NCBI RefSeq assembly: GCF_035917275.1
Contig: NZ_CP108508.1
Span: 1,178,001 to 1,242,000 of the forward strand
DNA length: 64,000 bases
Origin: Streptomyces sp. NBC_01237
GTDB taxonomy: Bacteria; Actinomycetota; Actinomycetes; Streptomycetales; Streptomycetaceae
Reading direction: 5' to 3'
Shown here piece after piece: positions 51,464 to 59,438 of this stretch. The notes beneath the pieces are model-generated. The model was not told where the DNA came from and ran no database searches. It was given only the letters and a program-made list of their open reading frames with translations. Each line of letters starts with the position of its first letter. Position 1 is the stretch's first letter. The position numbers and the translations under genes were made by a program.

Positions 51464-51895
51464 ATGACAAGTAGGTTCACTGAGTTGGTCGTTGACTGCC
51501 GTGATCCAGAACGGCTCGCAGCGTTCTGGTGCGCGGTCCTGGACTTCAAGGTGATCGACCGGAGCGAGGGCAGGGTCGAGATCGGATCCTGGGTACCGAC
51601 AGTCGAAGAGGTGCGGGCCCGCCAGATGCCGCCCACCCTGCATTTCCTCCAGGTACCCGAGGCGAAGACCATCAAGAACCGACTCCACCTCGACGTCAGC
51701 CCGATCGACGGCAGCACCGAGGACGAGGTGACCAGGTTGCTCGCACTCGGCGCCATCACAGCGGATGCAGGTCAGGGCTCGGACCGGAACTGGGTGGTCA
51801 TGGCCGACCCCGAGGGCAACGAGTTCGACGTTCTGCGCACCCTGGCACCGCAGCAGAACCAAGGACTGGGTGAGGGCGCCTCCGGGCCTCGATGA
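51464..51895 (+). CDS. VOC-superfamily (glyoxalase-like) protein
   Basis: A 143-residue two-module vicinal-oxygen-chelate protein: FTELVVDCRDPERLAAFWCAVLDF at the N-terminus, PPTLHFLQVPE and NRLHLDVSP in the middle, and WVVMADPEGNEFDVLRTL at the C-terminus (Glu as a metal-ligand candidate). Members are lyases, dioxygenases or drug-binding resistance proteins; the activity is unknown here. GGGGAG precedes ATG 51464. The last residues (GASGPR) are encoded by the IS5-derived repeat that starts at 51877, so the C-terminus was altered by an insertion or recombination. Confidence 0.85.
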   Translation: MTSRFTELVVDCRDPERLAAFWCAVLDFKVIDRSEGRVEIGSWVPTVEEVRARQMPPTLHFLQVPEAKTIKNRLHLDVSPIDGSTEDEVTRLLALGAITADAGQGSDRNWVVMADPEGNEFDVLRTLAPQQNQGLGEGASGPR

Positions 51896-51951
51896 TCTGG
51901 CGCAACGCCCTCACCTGGACAGCAGAGTGATCACGACCTCACACAGTCCCT
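51877..51951 (+). mobile_element. IS5-family 3' end, copy A
   Basis: Seventy-five bases match 57266-57340 with about three differences. The frame reads RLRASMIWRNALTWTAE and stop, the C-terminal end of an IS5-family transposase, followed by GTGATCACGACCTCACACAG, probably the element's terminal repeat region. The rest of the element is missing. Confidence 0.75.
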
Positions 51952-52666
51952 AGGACGACTCCCCCTCGCTGATGTCGATGTCGCCATTACGCGTCTGCAC
52001 GTGCACGCTGTGGCTGCTCGTGCTGTCGTCCGCGACATCCACGGTGACGTCCCCTTTCTTCGCCGCCGTACGGACCGCGTATGCCGATGCAGGCAGGCCG
52101 AGTTGAACGTTGCCGTCCTGGCTCTGCACATCGACACGATCGGGTACGGAGGTGAGGCCGAGGTCGATGTCGCCGTTTCGCGAGACGGCGCTCACAGACG
52201 TCGCGGAGATCCCGTCGCCCTGCACGGTTCCGTCGCGTCCTTCCAGGTGGAGGGCGGCGCCGCCGAGGTTCGACAACTGCACGTCGCTGTTGCCGTACTC
52301 GGCCGTGAGCGCGACATTGTGCGGCACCTTCACGGTGTACTTCGCATTGCAGTTGACGGAAACACCACCACAATCCACCGAGAGTGTGAGAATCCCGCCC
52401 TCGAACTGCCATCCGGCATCTATCTCACCGCCGAATTTCGTGCCGCTGACCCGGCGTTCCACTTCGACGTCGTCGACGTCGGAGGCGATGAGGTGGAGGT
52501 CGGCGGAGTTCGACTTCACGGTCAGGCTGTCGCCGCTGAAGCCGAAGGACTTCGACTCAGAAGTGGCATTCGCCTGGTCGGCATCCGGGTCGCAGCCGGT
52601 TGCCGCGAGTGCGAGGAAGGCGGCTGCGCCGAGGGCAAGGATCGTGCGTGTCCGGCTGTCGTTCAT
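51950..52666 (-). CDS. DUF4097-family lipoprotein
   Basis: A 238-residue predicted lipoprotein with a beta-helix-like repeat fold. The signal MNDSRTRTILALGAAAFLALAATGC has lipobox AATGC near residue 25. The mature part repeats the DUF4097 pattern of short strands such as LTVKSNSADLHLIASD, VSAVSRNGDIDLGL, VDVQSQDGNVQLGL and VHVQTRNGDIDISEG. It may be an envelope sensor or adhesin-like component. It is last in the ABC/permease operon (55 bp after the permease stop). Its stop codon lies at the edge of IS5 copy A, so the extreme C-terminus may have been changed. Confidence 0.85.
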   Translation of the reverse strand: MNDSRTRTILALGAAAFLALAATGCDPDADQANATSESKSFGFSGDSLTVKSNSADLHLIASDVDDVEVERRVSGTKFGGEIDAGWQFEGGILTLSVDCGGVSVNCNAKYTVKVPHNVALTAEYGNSDVQLSNLGGAALHLEGRDGTVQGDGISATSVSAVSRNGDIDLGLTSVPDRVDVQSQDGNVQLGLPASAYAVRTAAKKGDVTVDVADDSTSSHSVHVQTRNGDIDISEGESS

Positions 52667-52720
52667 TGTTTCCGTTCCCAAGTGATTCAGTTGCATGTTC
52701 GGTCGTCGTCCCGGTTCGGT

Positions 52721-54088
52721 TCAGGAGCGCAGAGCCCGGGCCGGGACGGTGCGGGAGACGCGGGCGGCCTGGAGTGCAAGGGCGAGGCAGGTCGTCACGA
52801 GCGTCACGGCAGCAAGTGCGCCGAGCGTCGCCCACGGGAGGCCGTCGAGCACCTGGCCCACGCCGACCTTGGCTCCCACGGCGATGGTGGTACTCGCCAC
52901 CGCGAGGAAGACGGCGCTGAAGACGATCGCCGTGCCTGCGTAGATCACGCCCTCGTAGACCGTGGACCGCGTGGTGACGCCCGGCCGCGCGCCGGCGACG
53001 GTAACGACCGCGGAATCGCGTGTGCGCTCCCGCCCGACCAGGGCAATCACCGCCAGGCCACCGGACCAGGACACGACGAAGACCCAGCCCAGAACGGTCA
53101 TGACATCGCCCAGCCCTGCGGTACTTCCGGGCATGACGCTGCCCATCGTCATGAACAGTGCGATGAACGACAGGGAGAGTGCGAAGGGCAGCACCGTGGT
53201 GACGCTTCGGGCCGCGCGCGTTCGGCACGACTGCACGGCGAGGTGCCAGGCGACGCCACGCGACGGGACGAGGGCGGTCCAAAGTCTCATCAGAGGTGTG
53301 AGCACCCACGGCCCCATCAGCAGCAACAGGCAGATGAGGAAAAGGTTTCCGGCGAAGGCGAAGGCGGTCCGCTGTTCGATGCCCCCTTCAAGTTCGAGGC
53401 CGAGGCCGGGAATCCACATCCCGAGCACACCGGCGAGAAGGCAGAGGGCGAGAACGCTCCGCGTGACACCGGGCCGCGCCGGCGGATCGGAGTGGTCCCG
53501 GAAGGCGCGCATCTCCGGCGTCCTGGCGGCTCGGCGTGTGACGCCCCAGCCGCCGAGCAGGCACGGGACCACTCCGGCCAGCAGACTCGCGCCGATGTGC
53601 CAGAGCTGGAGTCCGGCGGTGGCTCCGTGCAGGTCGAGTCCCGTCGCCGTCCACTGCGAGAGGGCTGTGTTCGCGACGAAGGGGGCCAACGGTACGGCCA
53701 GCGCGCCGGCCACCGTGCCGAGGACCACCAGCTCGGCGCGGAGAACGGACCTGACGCGGCGGCGCGGGATCCCGAGGATCACCCACAGGGCGTGTTCGCG
53801 TCGCTGAGTCGTCAAGGTCAGACCGACGGTGGAGGCGACGACACCCACGGCGGCCAGCACGGTGAAGAAGACGATGTTGCCGCCGAGCGCGATCGACGCG
53901 GAGACCATCCGTGCGTCGCCCGCCGTCCGCGCCGCCGAGACGGCGGTGAACATGGCGATGACCGAGCCCGCGGAGCAGGCCGCGCCGACGACCGCGCACG
54001 CGAGCGTCCACACCCACATCGACGCCTGCATGCGGACGTCCGACAGGACGAGCCGCAACATGCCGCTCGTACCGCTCACGCCGCTCAC
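52721..54088 (-). CDS. FtsX-like ABC permease
   Basis: A 455-residue membrane protein with about ten hydrophobic segments: one near 25-48, a group at 70-180, another at 225-345 and a final pair at 385-445. LTTQRREHALWVILGIPRRRVRSVLRAELVVLG is the typical cytoplasmic coupling segment of FtsX/MacB-like permeases (R-x-E-x-A-x-L). GTG 54088 overlaps the ATPase stop, indicating coupled translation; ATG 54061 is an alternative. With the adjacent ATPase it forms a MacB/LolCD-type system, common in peptide-antibiotic sensing and efflux. Confidence 0.85.
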   Translation of the reverse strand: MSGVSGTSGMLRLVLSDVRMQASMWVWTLACAVVGAACSAGSVIAMFTAVSAARTAGDARMVSASIALGGNIVFFTVLAAVGVVASTVGLTLTTQRREHALWVILGIPRRRVRSVLRAELVVLGTVAGALAVPLAPFVANTALSQWTATGLDLHGATAGLQLWHIGASLLAGVVPCLLGGWGVTRRAARTPEMRAFRDHSDPPARPGVTRSVLALCLLAGVLGMWIPGLGLELEGGIEQRTAFAFAGNLFLICLLLLMGPWVLTPLMRLWTALVPSRGVAWHLAVQSCRTRAARSVTTVLPFALSLSFIALFMTMGSVMPGSTAGLGDVMTVLGWVFVVSWSGGLAVIALVGRERTRDSAVVTVAGARPGVTTRSTVYEGVIYAGTAIVFSAVFLAVASTTIAVGAKVGVGQVLDGLPWATLGALAAVTLVTTCLALALQAARVSRTVPARALRS

Positions 54089-54864
54089 GCCGCCGCCTCG
54101 TTCGCGTCATCCTTCGACTGCGCCGCGAGGACGGCATCGCTCACCGTGTGCGGGTCGCCGCCGGAGATGACGGCGTGCACCCGCCCGGACCCCATCACCA
54201 CGACCTGGTCGGCACGCGCAGCCGCATGCGGGTCGTGCGTGACCATGACCACCGTCGATCCTTGTGCGGGCAGTGCCTGTAGCCAATCGAGTACGACATG
54301 ACCGGACTTGAGGTCGAGCGCGCCGGTCGGCTCGTCGGCGAAGACGATCCGTGGCTGATTCGCGAGGACCCTGGCCACGGCCACGCGCTGGCGTTCGCCT
54401 CCGGAGAGCCGGTCGGGTCGCCGCCTGGCGTGCTGGGCGATGCCGAGCCGCGACATGGCCTCGCGGACCCGTGACTTGGGCACCCGGTGGCCGGCGAGTC
54501 TCGACGGCAGATAGATGTTGTCCTCGACCGTGAGCGAGCTGACGAGGTTGTACTCCTGGAAGACGAAACCGATGTTCTCGCTGCGGAACGCGGCTTGCTT
54601 GCGTGGGCCGAGCGACAGGACATCCGTTCCGAGAATCTCGATGGAACCTGCGGTCACTCGCTCCAGGCCGGCCATGCAGAGCAGGAGCGTCGACTTTCCC
54701 GATCCGGAGGGTCCGACGATCGCGGTCAGTCGGCCCTCAGGAATGTCCAGATCGATATCGCGCAGTACACGTGTAATTTCTCTTTTACGGCCGGGAATGG
54801 GGAAGTCCATACGGAGGCCGCGCATACGGATACACGGTGCGGAAATGGGGGCTGCGATAGGCAT
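54085..54864 (-). CDS. ABC ATPase (LolD/MacB type)
   Basis: A 259-residue nucleotide-binding subunit. Walker A IVGPSGSGKSTLLLCMAGLE, Q-loop FVFQEYNLVSSLTVEDNI, signature LSGGERQRVAVARVL, Walker B RIVFADEPTGALD and H-loop VMVTHDPHAAARAD are all intact; YNLV...TVEDNI and EPTGALD are typical of the LolD group. ATG 54864 is used though no ribosome binding site is visible; the mRNA may be leaderless. It is paired with the FtsX-like permease and divergent from the histidine kinase gene. Confidence 0.9.
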   Translation of the reverse strand: MPIAAPISAPCIRMRGLRMDFPIPGRKREITRVLRDIDLDIPEGRLTAIVGPSGSGKSTLLLCMAGLERVTAGSIEILGTDVLSLGPRKQAAFRSENIGFVFQEYNLVSSLTVEDNIYLPSRLAGHRVPKSRVREAMSRLGIAQHARRRPDRLSGGERQRVAVARVLANQPRIVFADEPTGALDLKSGHVVLDWLQALPAQGSTVVMVTHDPHAAARADQVVVMGSGRVHAVISGGDPHTVSDAVLAAQSKDDANEAAA

Positions 54865-54919
54865 ATGGCAATATTGGGCAGCACTGAACACGCTCCGCAC
54901 GGGTGTCAGCACTACTTGT

Positions 54920-54939
54920 AGGTAGACCTAGGTCTACCT
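54920..54939. promoter_or_regulatory. 20-bp perfect palindrome between ABC operon and two-component genes
   Basis: AGGTAGACCTAGGTCTACCT reads the same on both strands. It lies in the 102-bp divergent region and is the best candidate site for the response regulator encoded next door. Confidence 0.75.
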
Positions 54940-54966
54940 TCTTGAGATCCGCCGTATGCCATAATA

Positions 54967-56145
54967 ATGATCATGTCGCAGATTCGTGTCGCCCGAAGGG
55001 TGCTGACGGAAATCATCGCAGCAATGGCCTTCCCGATTCTGCTGCTCTCCCTTCTTGTTGCACCGGCCTCGGCGGCTGTGCTGACGGAGTTGGACCGCTC
55101 GAGAGCGCGGTGGTGCGGCGTCGGCACGATGCCGCTGCGGCCCGCGGACCAGAGCTGGGCGCAGTGGGTGGCACGCCAGCTGCGATCGCGGTCGATGTGG
55201 CGTACCGGCCTCCCGGTCCTCGTCGCCGCCACGCTTCTTTCCGCACTTTCACTGGCGGTGGCATTCTTCGGGTTCATCGGTGCCGCCGCGCTGGTTTTCT
55301 CTCCTGTTTTCTGGTCGTTCGGTATCGCCGCACAGGTCGGCCCTTTCACTCCGAAATCGCTTACGGAATCATTTCTGGCGATGCCCGCAGGGGTACTTCT
55401 GGGTGCGTTCACCACAGTTCTCCTGACCGGAATTTCTCTTCTCCGGGACCTCGTCCTGCACGCATTCTCGAGAAGCCAGGACCCGGATCTGCTCGCGAAA
55501 CTGGAGGAACTCCGCAGCAGCCGGGCCTCGTTGACAACGGCCTTCGAATTCGAGCGCCGCCGCATCGAACGTGATCTGCACGACGGCGCTCAACAGGAGC
55601 TGGTCGCCGTCGTGATGCGCCTCGGGATGCTGGAGGCCGCAGCCTCGGCGAGCGGCGAGGAACGCGTCGTGGAACTGGCACGTCAGGCACAGGACCAGGC
55701 CGAGCATGCGCTGGAACGGCTCCGGGAAACAGTGCGCGAGATCCACCCTCGCGAATTGAGCGACCTCGGCCTCGTCGCCGCCGTCCGCGAGCTGGCCGCC
55801 CGATCACCGCTGCGGGTCGAGCTGAACAGCACCGGAGATGATGCCCGTTTGTCGTCGCCGACTGCGACAGCGGCCTATTTCACGGTCTCCGAGGCGCTCA
55901 CGAATATTACGAAGCACGCGGGCGTGGGCAGCGCCCGGATCGACCTGCAGTGCGATTCAAGTGGCGTACGCGTCTGCGTGCGTGACGACGGTGCGGGCGG
56001 CGCGGAAATCGACGCGGGTTCAGGTCTTGCCGGACTGCGCGAGCGGATGCGAAGCATCGGTGGGGAGCTCGAGATCCGAAGTCCTGCGGATGGCCGTGGG
56101 ACCGAAGTCATAGCATCCGCTCCCGGCCAACCCACATGGGAATAG
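54967..56145 (+). CDS. NarL-type sensor histidine kinase
   Basis: A 392-residue kinase with three or four N-terminal membrane segments (about 15-37, 80-120, 138-160) and almost no extracellular sensor domain, typical of intramembrane-sensing kinases linked to ABC exporters. HisKA_3 motif FERRRIERDLHDGAQQELVA with phospho-acceptor His near 203; HATPase motifs TVSEALTNITKHAG (N box) and VRDDGAGG...GSGLAGLRERM (G boxes). ATG 54967 or 54973; no ribosome binding site. The response regulator follows after 33 bp, and an ABC operon is divergent. Confidence 0.9.
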   Translation: MIMSQIRVARRVLTEIIAAMAFPILLLSLLVAPASAAVLTELDRSRARWCGVGTMPLRPADQSWAQWVARQLRSRSMWRTGLPVLVAATLLSALSLAVAFFGFIGAAALVFSPVFWSFGIAAQVGPFTPKSLTESFLAMPAGVLLGAFTTVLLTGISLLRDLVLHAFSRSQDPDLLAKLEELRSSRASLTTAFEFERRRIERDLHDGAQQELVAVVMRLGMLEAAASASGEERVVELARQAQDQAEHALERLRETVREIHPRELSDLGLVAAVRELAARSPLRVELNSTGDDARLSSPTATAAYFTVSEALTNITKHAGVGSARIDLQCDSSGVRVCVRDDGAGGAEIDAGSGLAGLRERMRSIGGELEIRSPADGRGTEVIASAPGQPTWE

Positions 56146-56178
56146 AGTGAATGAAGGCGAACAGGTGAGGCAGAGGCC

Positions 56179-56847
56179 ATGAGAATTGTCCTGGCAGATG
56201 ACAGCATGCTGATTCGTGCCGGAATCCGGGAAATCCTGACCTCCCACTCTCACGAAGTGATCCGTGAATGTGAGGACGCTACCGAACTGGTTACCGCCGT
56301 CGACGAGTTCGCGAGCTCCGGGGCCGCACCGGACCTGGTGATCACCGATGTCCGCATGCCCCCGGGAAACACCGACGACGGACTCCGCGCCGCCATCGAC
56401 CTGCGATCACGCCATCGGGATCTGCCGGTCCTCGTCCTTTCCGCCTACGTCACCGGACCGTACGTCCAAGAGCTGCTGAACGGTCCGGGCGCGGACGGGG
56501 CCGTCGGGTACCTGCTCAAGGAAAAGGTCGGCAGAGTCGTCGACTTCCTGCGCGTACTCGATACGGTTTCCGCCGGCGGCGTCGTGATCGACCCGGAAGT
56601 CGTCCGCTACGTCACACACGCGGACGCACCCCAGGGCCCGCTCGCCCGGCTCACCGACCGCGAACGCGAGGTTCTCGCACTTATGGCGGAAGGGCGCTCC
56701 AACGCGGAGATCGCATCAAAGCTGTTTCTTTCCGGAGCGTCCGTGAGTAAGCACGTGGCCAATGTGTTCGTGAAACTCGGAATGCCCCCGAACGAAGACA
56801 ACCGCCGCGTCAAGGCCATTCTGACCTGGTTCGAGTACAACTACTGA
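56179..56847 (+). CDS. NarL/FixJ-family response regulator
   Basis: A 222-residue regulator. The receiver has acidic DD near residue 7-8, phospho-acceptor Asp in DLVITDVRMPP near 54, LSAYV (Ser/Thr) and YLLKEKV (Lys). The LuxR-type HTH LTDREREVLALMAEGRSNAEIASKLFLSGASVSKHVANVFVKLG is at about 155-200. It probably binds the 20-bp palindrome upstream of its kinase and activates the divergent ABC/lipoprotein operon. Confidence 0.93.
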   Translation: MRIVLADDSMLIRAGIREILTSHSHEVIRECEDATELVTAVDEFASSGAAPDLVITDVRMPPGNTDDGLRAAIDLRSRHRDLPVLVLSAYVTGPYVQELLNGPGADGAVGYLLKEKVGRVVDFLRVLDTVSAGGVVIDPEVVRYVTHADAPQGPLARLTDREREVLALMAEGRSNAEIASKLFLSGASVSKHVANVFVKLGMPPNEDNRRVKAILTWFEYNY

Positions 56848-56849
56848 GT

Positions 56850-56937
56850 TCAAGCCTGAGGGGTCTCCGTCGGCTGATCGAGCTGCCGCTTCCGCTGCTC
56901 GTTCTCGATGGATTTCACGCGCTCAGCAAAATCCGCA
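56850..56937 (-). pseudogene. truncated C-terminus of an unidentified gene
   Basis: Reading the minus strand, an open frame gives ADFAERVKSIENEQRKRQ then LDQPTETPQA and stop at 56850-56852. Its helical, protein-like composition and abrupt loss where the IS5 remnant begins suggest a gene cut by the insertion. Family unknown. Confidence 0.4.
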
Positions 56938-57340
56938 AGGGCCCGTCCTGAGCAAGGTCCGCATCCGGCTGCCCGTCGGCCGGCCCCGTACCCGGCCCGA
57001 CGCGGTGGCCGGCGACAAGGCGTACTCCTCTCGCGCCAGCCGCGCCCACCTGCGCAGGCGCGGCATCGAGGCCCTCATCCGGGAGAAGAAGGACCAGGCC
57101 GCGAACAGAAAGAGGCGCGGCAGCCGAGGCGGCCGACCCGCGACCTACGAGGCCGAGCTCTACAAGGACCGCAACACCGTCGAGCGCATGACCAACAAAC
57201 TCAAAGCCTGACGCGGCATCGCCACCCGCTACGACAGAACCCCCGAAAACTACGACGCCGGCCTCCGCCTCCGGGCCTTGATGATCTGGCTCAACGCCCT
57301 CACCTGGACAGCAGAGTGATCACGACCTCACACAGCCCCT
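56938..57340 (+). mobile_element. IS5-family transposase remnant, copy B
   Basis: The frame reads VRIRLPVGRPRTRPDAVAGD then KAYSSRASRAHLRRRGI, REKKDQAANRKRRGSRGG, LYKDRNTVERMTNKLKA, a TGA in place of the expected Trp codon, and RGIATRYDRTPENYDAGLRL to WLNALTWTAE. This is the C-terminal DDE part of an IS5-type transposase. The N-terminal half is missing and the internal stop makes it inactive. The last 75 bp match copy A at 51877-51951. Confidence 0.85.
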
Positions 57341-57429
57341 GGAGCCGCATCAGGCAGCGTTCGCCTCATTGATGAAGCGCGGAGCGGAAATCGGTGGGGT
57401 AATGCAGGGGAATCTGCCACGATCATCGG

Positions 57430-57801
57430 ATGGGTGCATTGGATGCAGTGGCAGGCAGGGTCGCCGGCGGGGCCACCGTGACGTTCCGGCCCAGCGGCTC
57501 CTCGATGGTCCCGCTGATACGCAGTCGGCAGCGGGTGGTCGTTGCCCCGGTCGACCCGTCGAAACTGGAGGTCGGGGACATCGTTCTCGCCCGTGTAGCC
57601 GGGTCGGTCTACCTGCACTTGGTGTCGTCCGTGGACCCCGCCAGGAAGCGGGTGCAGATCAGCAACAACCGTGGCCGCGTCAATGGCTGGACCAGCCACG
57701 ATCGTGTCTTCGGCATCTGCATGACAGTCGACGGCGTCACCCGGTCCGGAGTTGCCCGCAAGGCACTCGCGGCCGACTCCAACGACTCCTCCCGGACCTG
57801 A
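57430..57801 (+). CDS. small S24/S26-like (signal-peptidase-fold) protein
   Basis: A 123-residue protein. FRPSGSSMVPLIRSRQRVVV carries the Ser-Met of S24/S26 peptidases, and EVGDIVLARVAGSVYLHLV the following strand pair. Where bacterial type I signal peptidases and LexA have the general-base Lys, this has a His region (YLHLVSSV), more like archaeal/SipW-type enzymes, so activity is uncertain. The C-terminal part (ISNNRGRVNGWTSHDRVFGIC) has the typical GxV end. There is no membrane anchor. ATG 57430 has a weak ribosome binding site. It sits between IS5 and IS630 remnants, so it was probably acquired with them. Confidence 0.65.
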   Translation: MGALDAVAGRVAGGATVTFRPSGSSMVPLIRSRQRVVVAPVDPSKLEVGDIVLARVAGSVYLHLVSSVDPARKRVQISNNRGRVNGWTSHDRVFGICMTVDGVTRSGVARKALAADSNDSSRT

Positions 57802-57835
57802 CGTCCCCTCGGCATCACGCCGCCAAGGCATATGG

Positions 57836-58243
57836 GTGGCAGAACGAGTGCGCGTTCGCGAGATCGATGGCGACGAGGGCCGGCGCCTTCCGCTCCGCGA
57901 GGAGGCCGTCCCCCTTTCGACGCCTGAAGACCTGGAGGACCTGCAAGACCTGGAAGACCTCCGCGATCCGGACCACGCAGCCAAGAAGGCCCACGCCGAA
58001 CACCTCTACGCGACCGCCGACCATCGAGACCGCCTGTATGCCGGCCGACTCCTCCTGGCTGAACCGGATCGAGGCCCAGTCCGCGGCCCTGCGCCACCTC
58101 ACCCTCGACGGCACCGACCACGTCGACCACAGGGAGCAGGGCAGCATGATTCGCCGCTACATCATCTGGCGAAACCGCCGTGCCGACGACCGGCGCCTAC
58201 GCGCCGTCGTCGACACGGCAAACGCCGCCTGGAGCGGCACTAG
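57836..58243 (+). mobile_element. IS630-family transposase remnant
   Basis: VAERVRVREIDGDEGRRL is the start of IS630-type transposases. After a large internal deletion, RDPDHAAKKAHAEHLYATAD follows in the same frame. Then a shifted frame gives SSWLNRIEAQSAALRHLTLDG, REQGSMIRRYIIWRNRRADD and the C-terminus. It is roughly a third of the original length and certainly inactive. Confidence 0.8.
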
Positions 58244-58443
58244 TTCCCCATGACCGCGATCGTGATGCCTGCACCGATCAGACAGACGACAATGGTGACA
58301 ACCAGGCAGCCTGAGCAGCCGATCCGCTCACGAAGCATGACCGGGCCCAGAAACGCCAGACAGATTGCAGCCAGTAACAGGCCGCCCAAGACGATGAGAA
58401 TAATGATGTACCCCCCGAATACAGTTTCGACCGATGGTGTCAT
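58240..58443 (-). CDS. small two-helix membrane protein
   Basis: A 67-residue hydrophobic protein with segments at about 10-33 (GGYIIILIVLGGLLLAAICL) and 43-65 (GCLVVTIVVCLIGAGITIAV) and a short charged loop RERIGCSGC between them. No clear ribosome binding site; the composition is convincingly protein-like and AT-richer than the surroundings. Function unknown. It is convergent with the IS630 remnant. Confidence 0.55.
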   Translation of the reverse strand: MTPSVETVFGGYIIILIVLGGLLLAAICLAFLGPVMLRERIGCSGCLVVTIVVCLIGAGITIAVMGN

Positions 58444-58446
58444 CAC

Positions 58447-59240
58447 CGATCGCCCCGAACAACAGGTTCACCCAAGCACCCAGTGAAGTCGCTGAGTTGG
58501 CCTCGCTGTCGACTGAGGGTGCGTGGTGGCTGAGTGCGGTTGTTCGAGGCTGTGTCGGCCGGTGGGCATGAGGTGAGCCCGACGCGGGGCTGGGTTTTCG
58601 AGGTCCTTGAGCCGAGGATGGGCAGGGACAACGGGTCAGTCGGCGGGGCGGGATAGTGCGGCCGGGCGGCGAAATGCGGCGGCGAGTGCATGTCGCCAGG
58701 GCCACGTGTCGCCGACATCCGAAGACGGAGGCAGCGGCAGGTGATCCGCACGGCGACGCGCATGGTCCGGTACGCCGGTGGGCTGTTGCTGATCGAGGCC
58801 GTACGACACGAGAGCCGGGCCACCACCCTGTCCGGCACCGACCCGAACAACCGACGAGCTGACACGAAAGTACGCGGCTCACGCCAGGCGGAACTGAGGG
58901 CCACCATCACTCGCGAACGGAAATCGCAGCACGGACCCGTCGCGAGATATCCGACTTCCACCCAAGACCAGAATTGGACACATGCCGCTGTCCCGCCCCG
59001 GGTAGCCACCCCCAGATTTCACGTGGCCTGGATCGGTGAACGAAAGGCTGTCCACTTCTGCCCTGCACCTCGACCGCCGACCGGTCCCGCAGAGCCGTCC
59101 CATCTCCCGTTCAATCCCGCCTGTCGCCTGCGAGACCGGCACCGATCCGCATGGACCGCCGCCTTGTCAAAAACCCCCGGCAGGAAAACTCAGGTCGGGC
59201 AGAGGGCCCGCCAGTTGTACTGTGAGGAAACTGCCATGGG
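58447..59240. other. 800-bp stretch without a confident gene
   Basis: Long frames exist on both strands but have Arg/Pro-rich, random-looking translations. A + strand piece near 58770 reads VRYAGGLLLIEAVRHES, reminiscent of the N-terminal end of IS1380-type transposases; too short to claim. Probably decayed mobile DNA. Confidence 0.45.
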
Positions 59241-59438
59241 GTGAGTGATATCAGCAGACGACGGTACGTGGCGCGGGGTGTACCCGGGGGTTATCGCATC
59301 TGGGACAACAAGGGTCGGCGGTGGTGGGGTGACCACTACGCACTCTGCCCTGACGCTCTCCTGGCAGAGTTGAACGGTGCCGCTGAAGCGGCGAAGATCA
59401 CCGCTCTCCTCAAGCACTACCGGGCACAGAGGCGCTGA
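59241..59438 (+). CDS. small hypothetical protein, Trp/Arg-rich
   Basis: A 65-residue basic protein (RYVARGVPGGYRIWDNKGRR, then WWGDHYALCPDALLAELNGA and a helical tail). The composition is natural for a protein. GTG 59241 has only a weak upstream purine tract (GAGGAAACTG). No family assigned; possibly of phage or plasmid origin given the surroundings. Confidence 0.5.
   Translation: MSDISRRRYVARGVPGGYRIWDNKGRRWWGDHYALCPDALLAELNGAAEAAKITALLKHYRAQRR

Noticed and set aside
58690..59244. 184-codon + strand frame
   Set aside because: Random-looking composition, no ribosome binding site, no recognisable domain; at best an IS1380-like trace of 17 residues.
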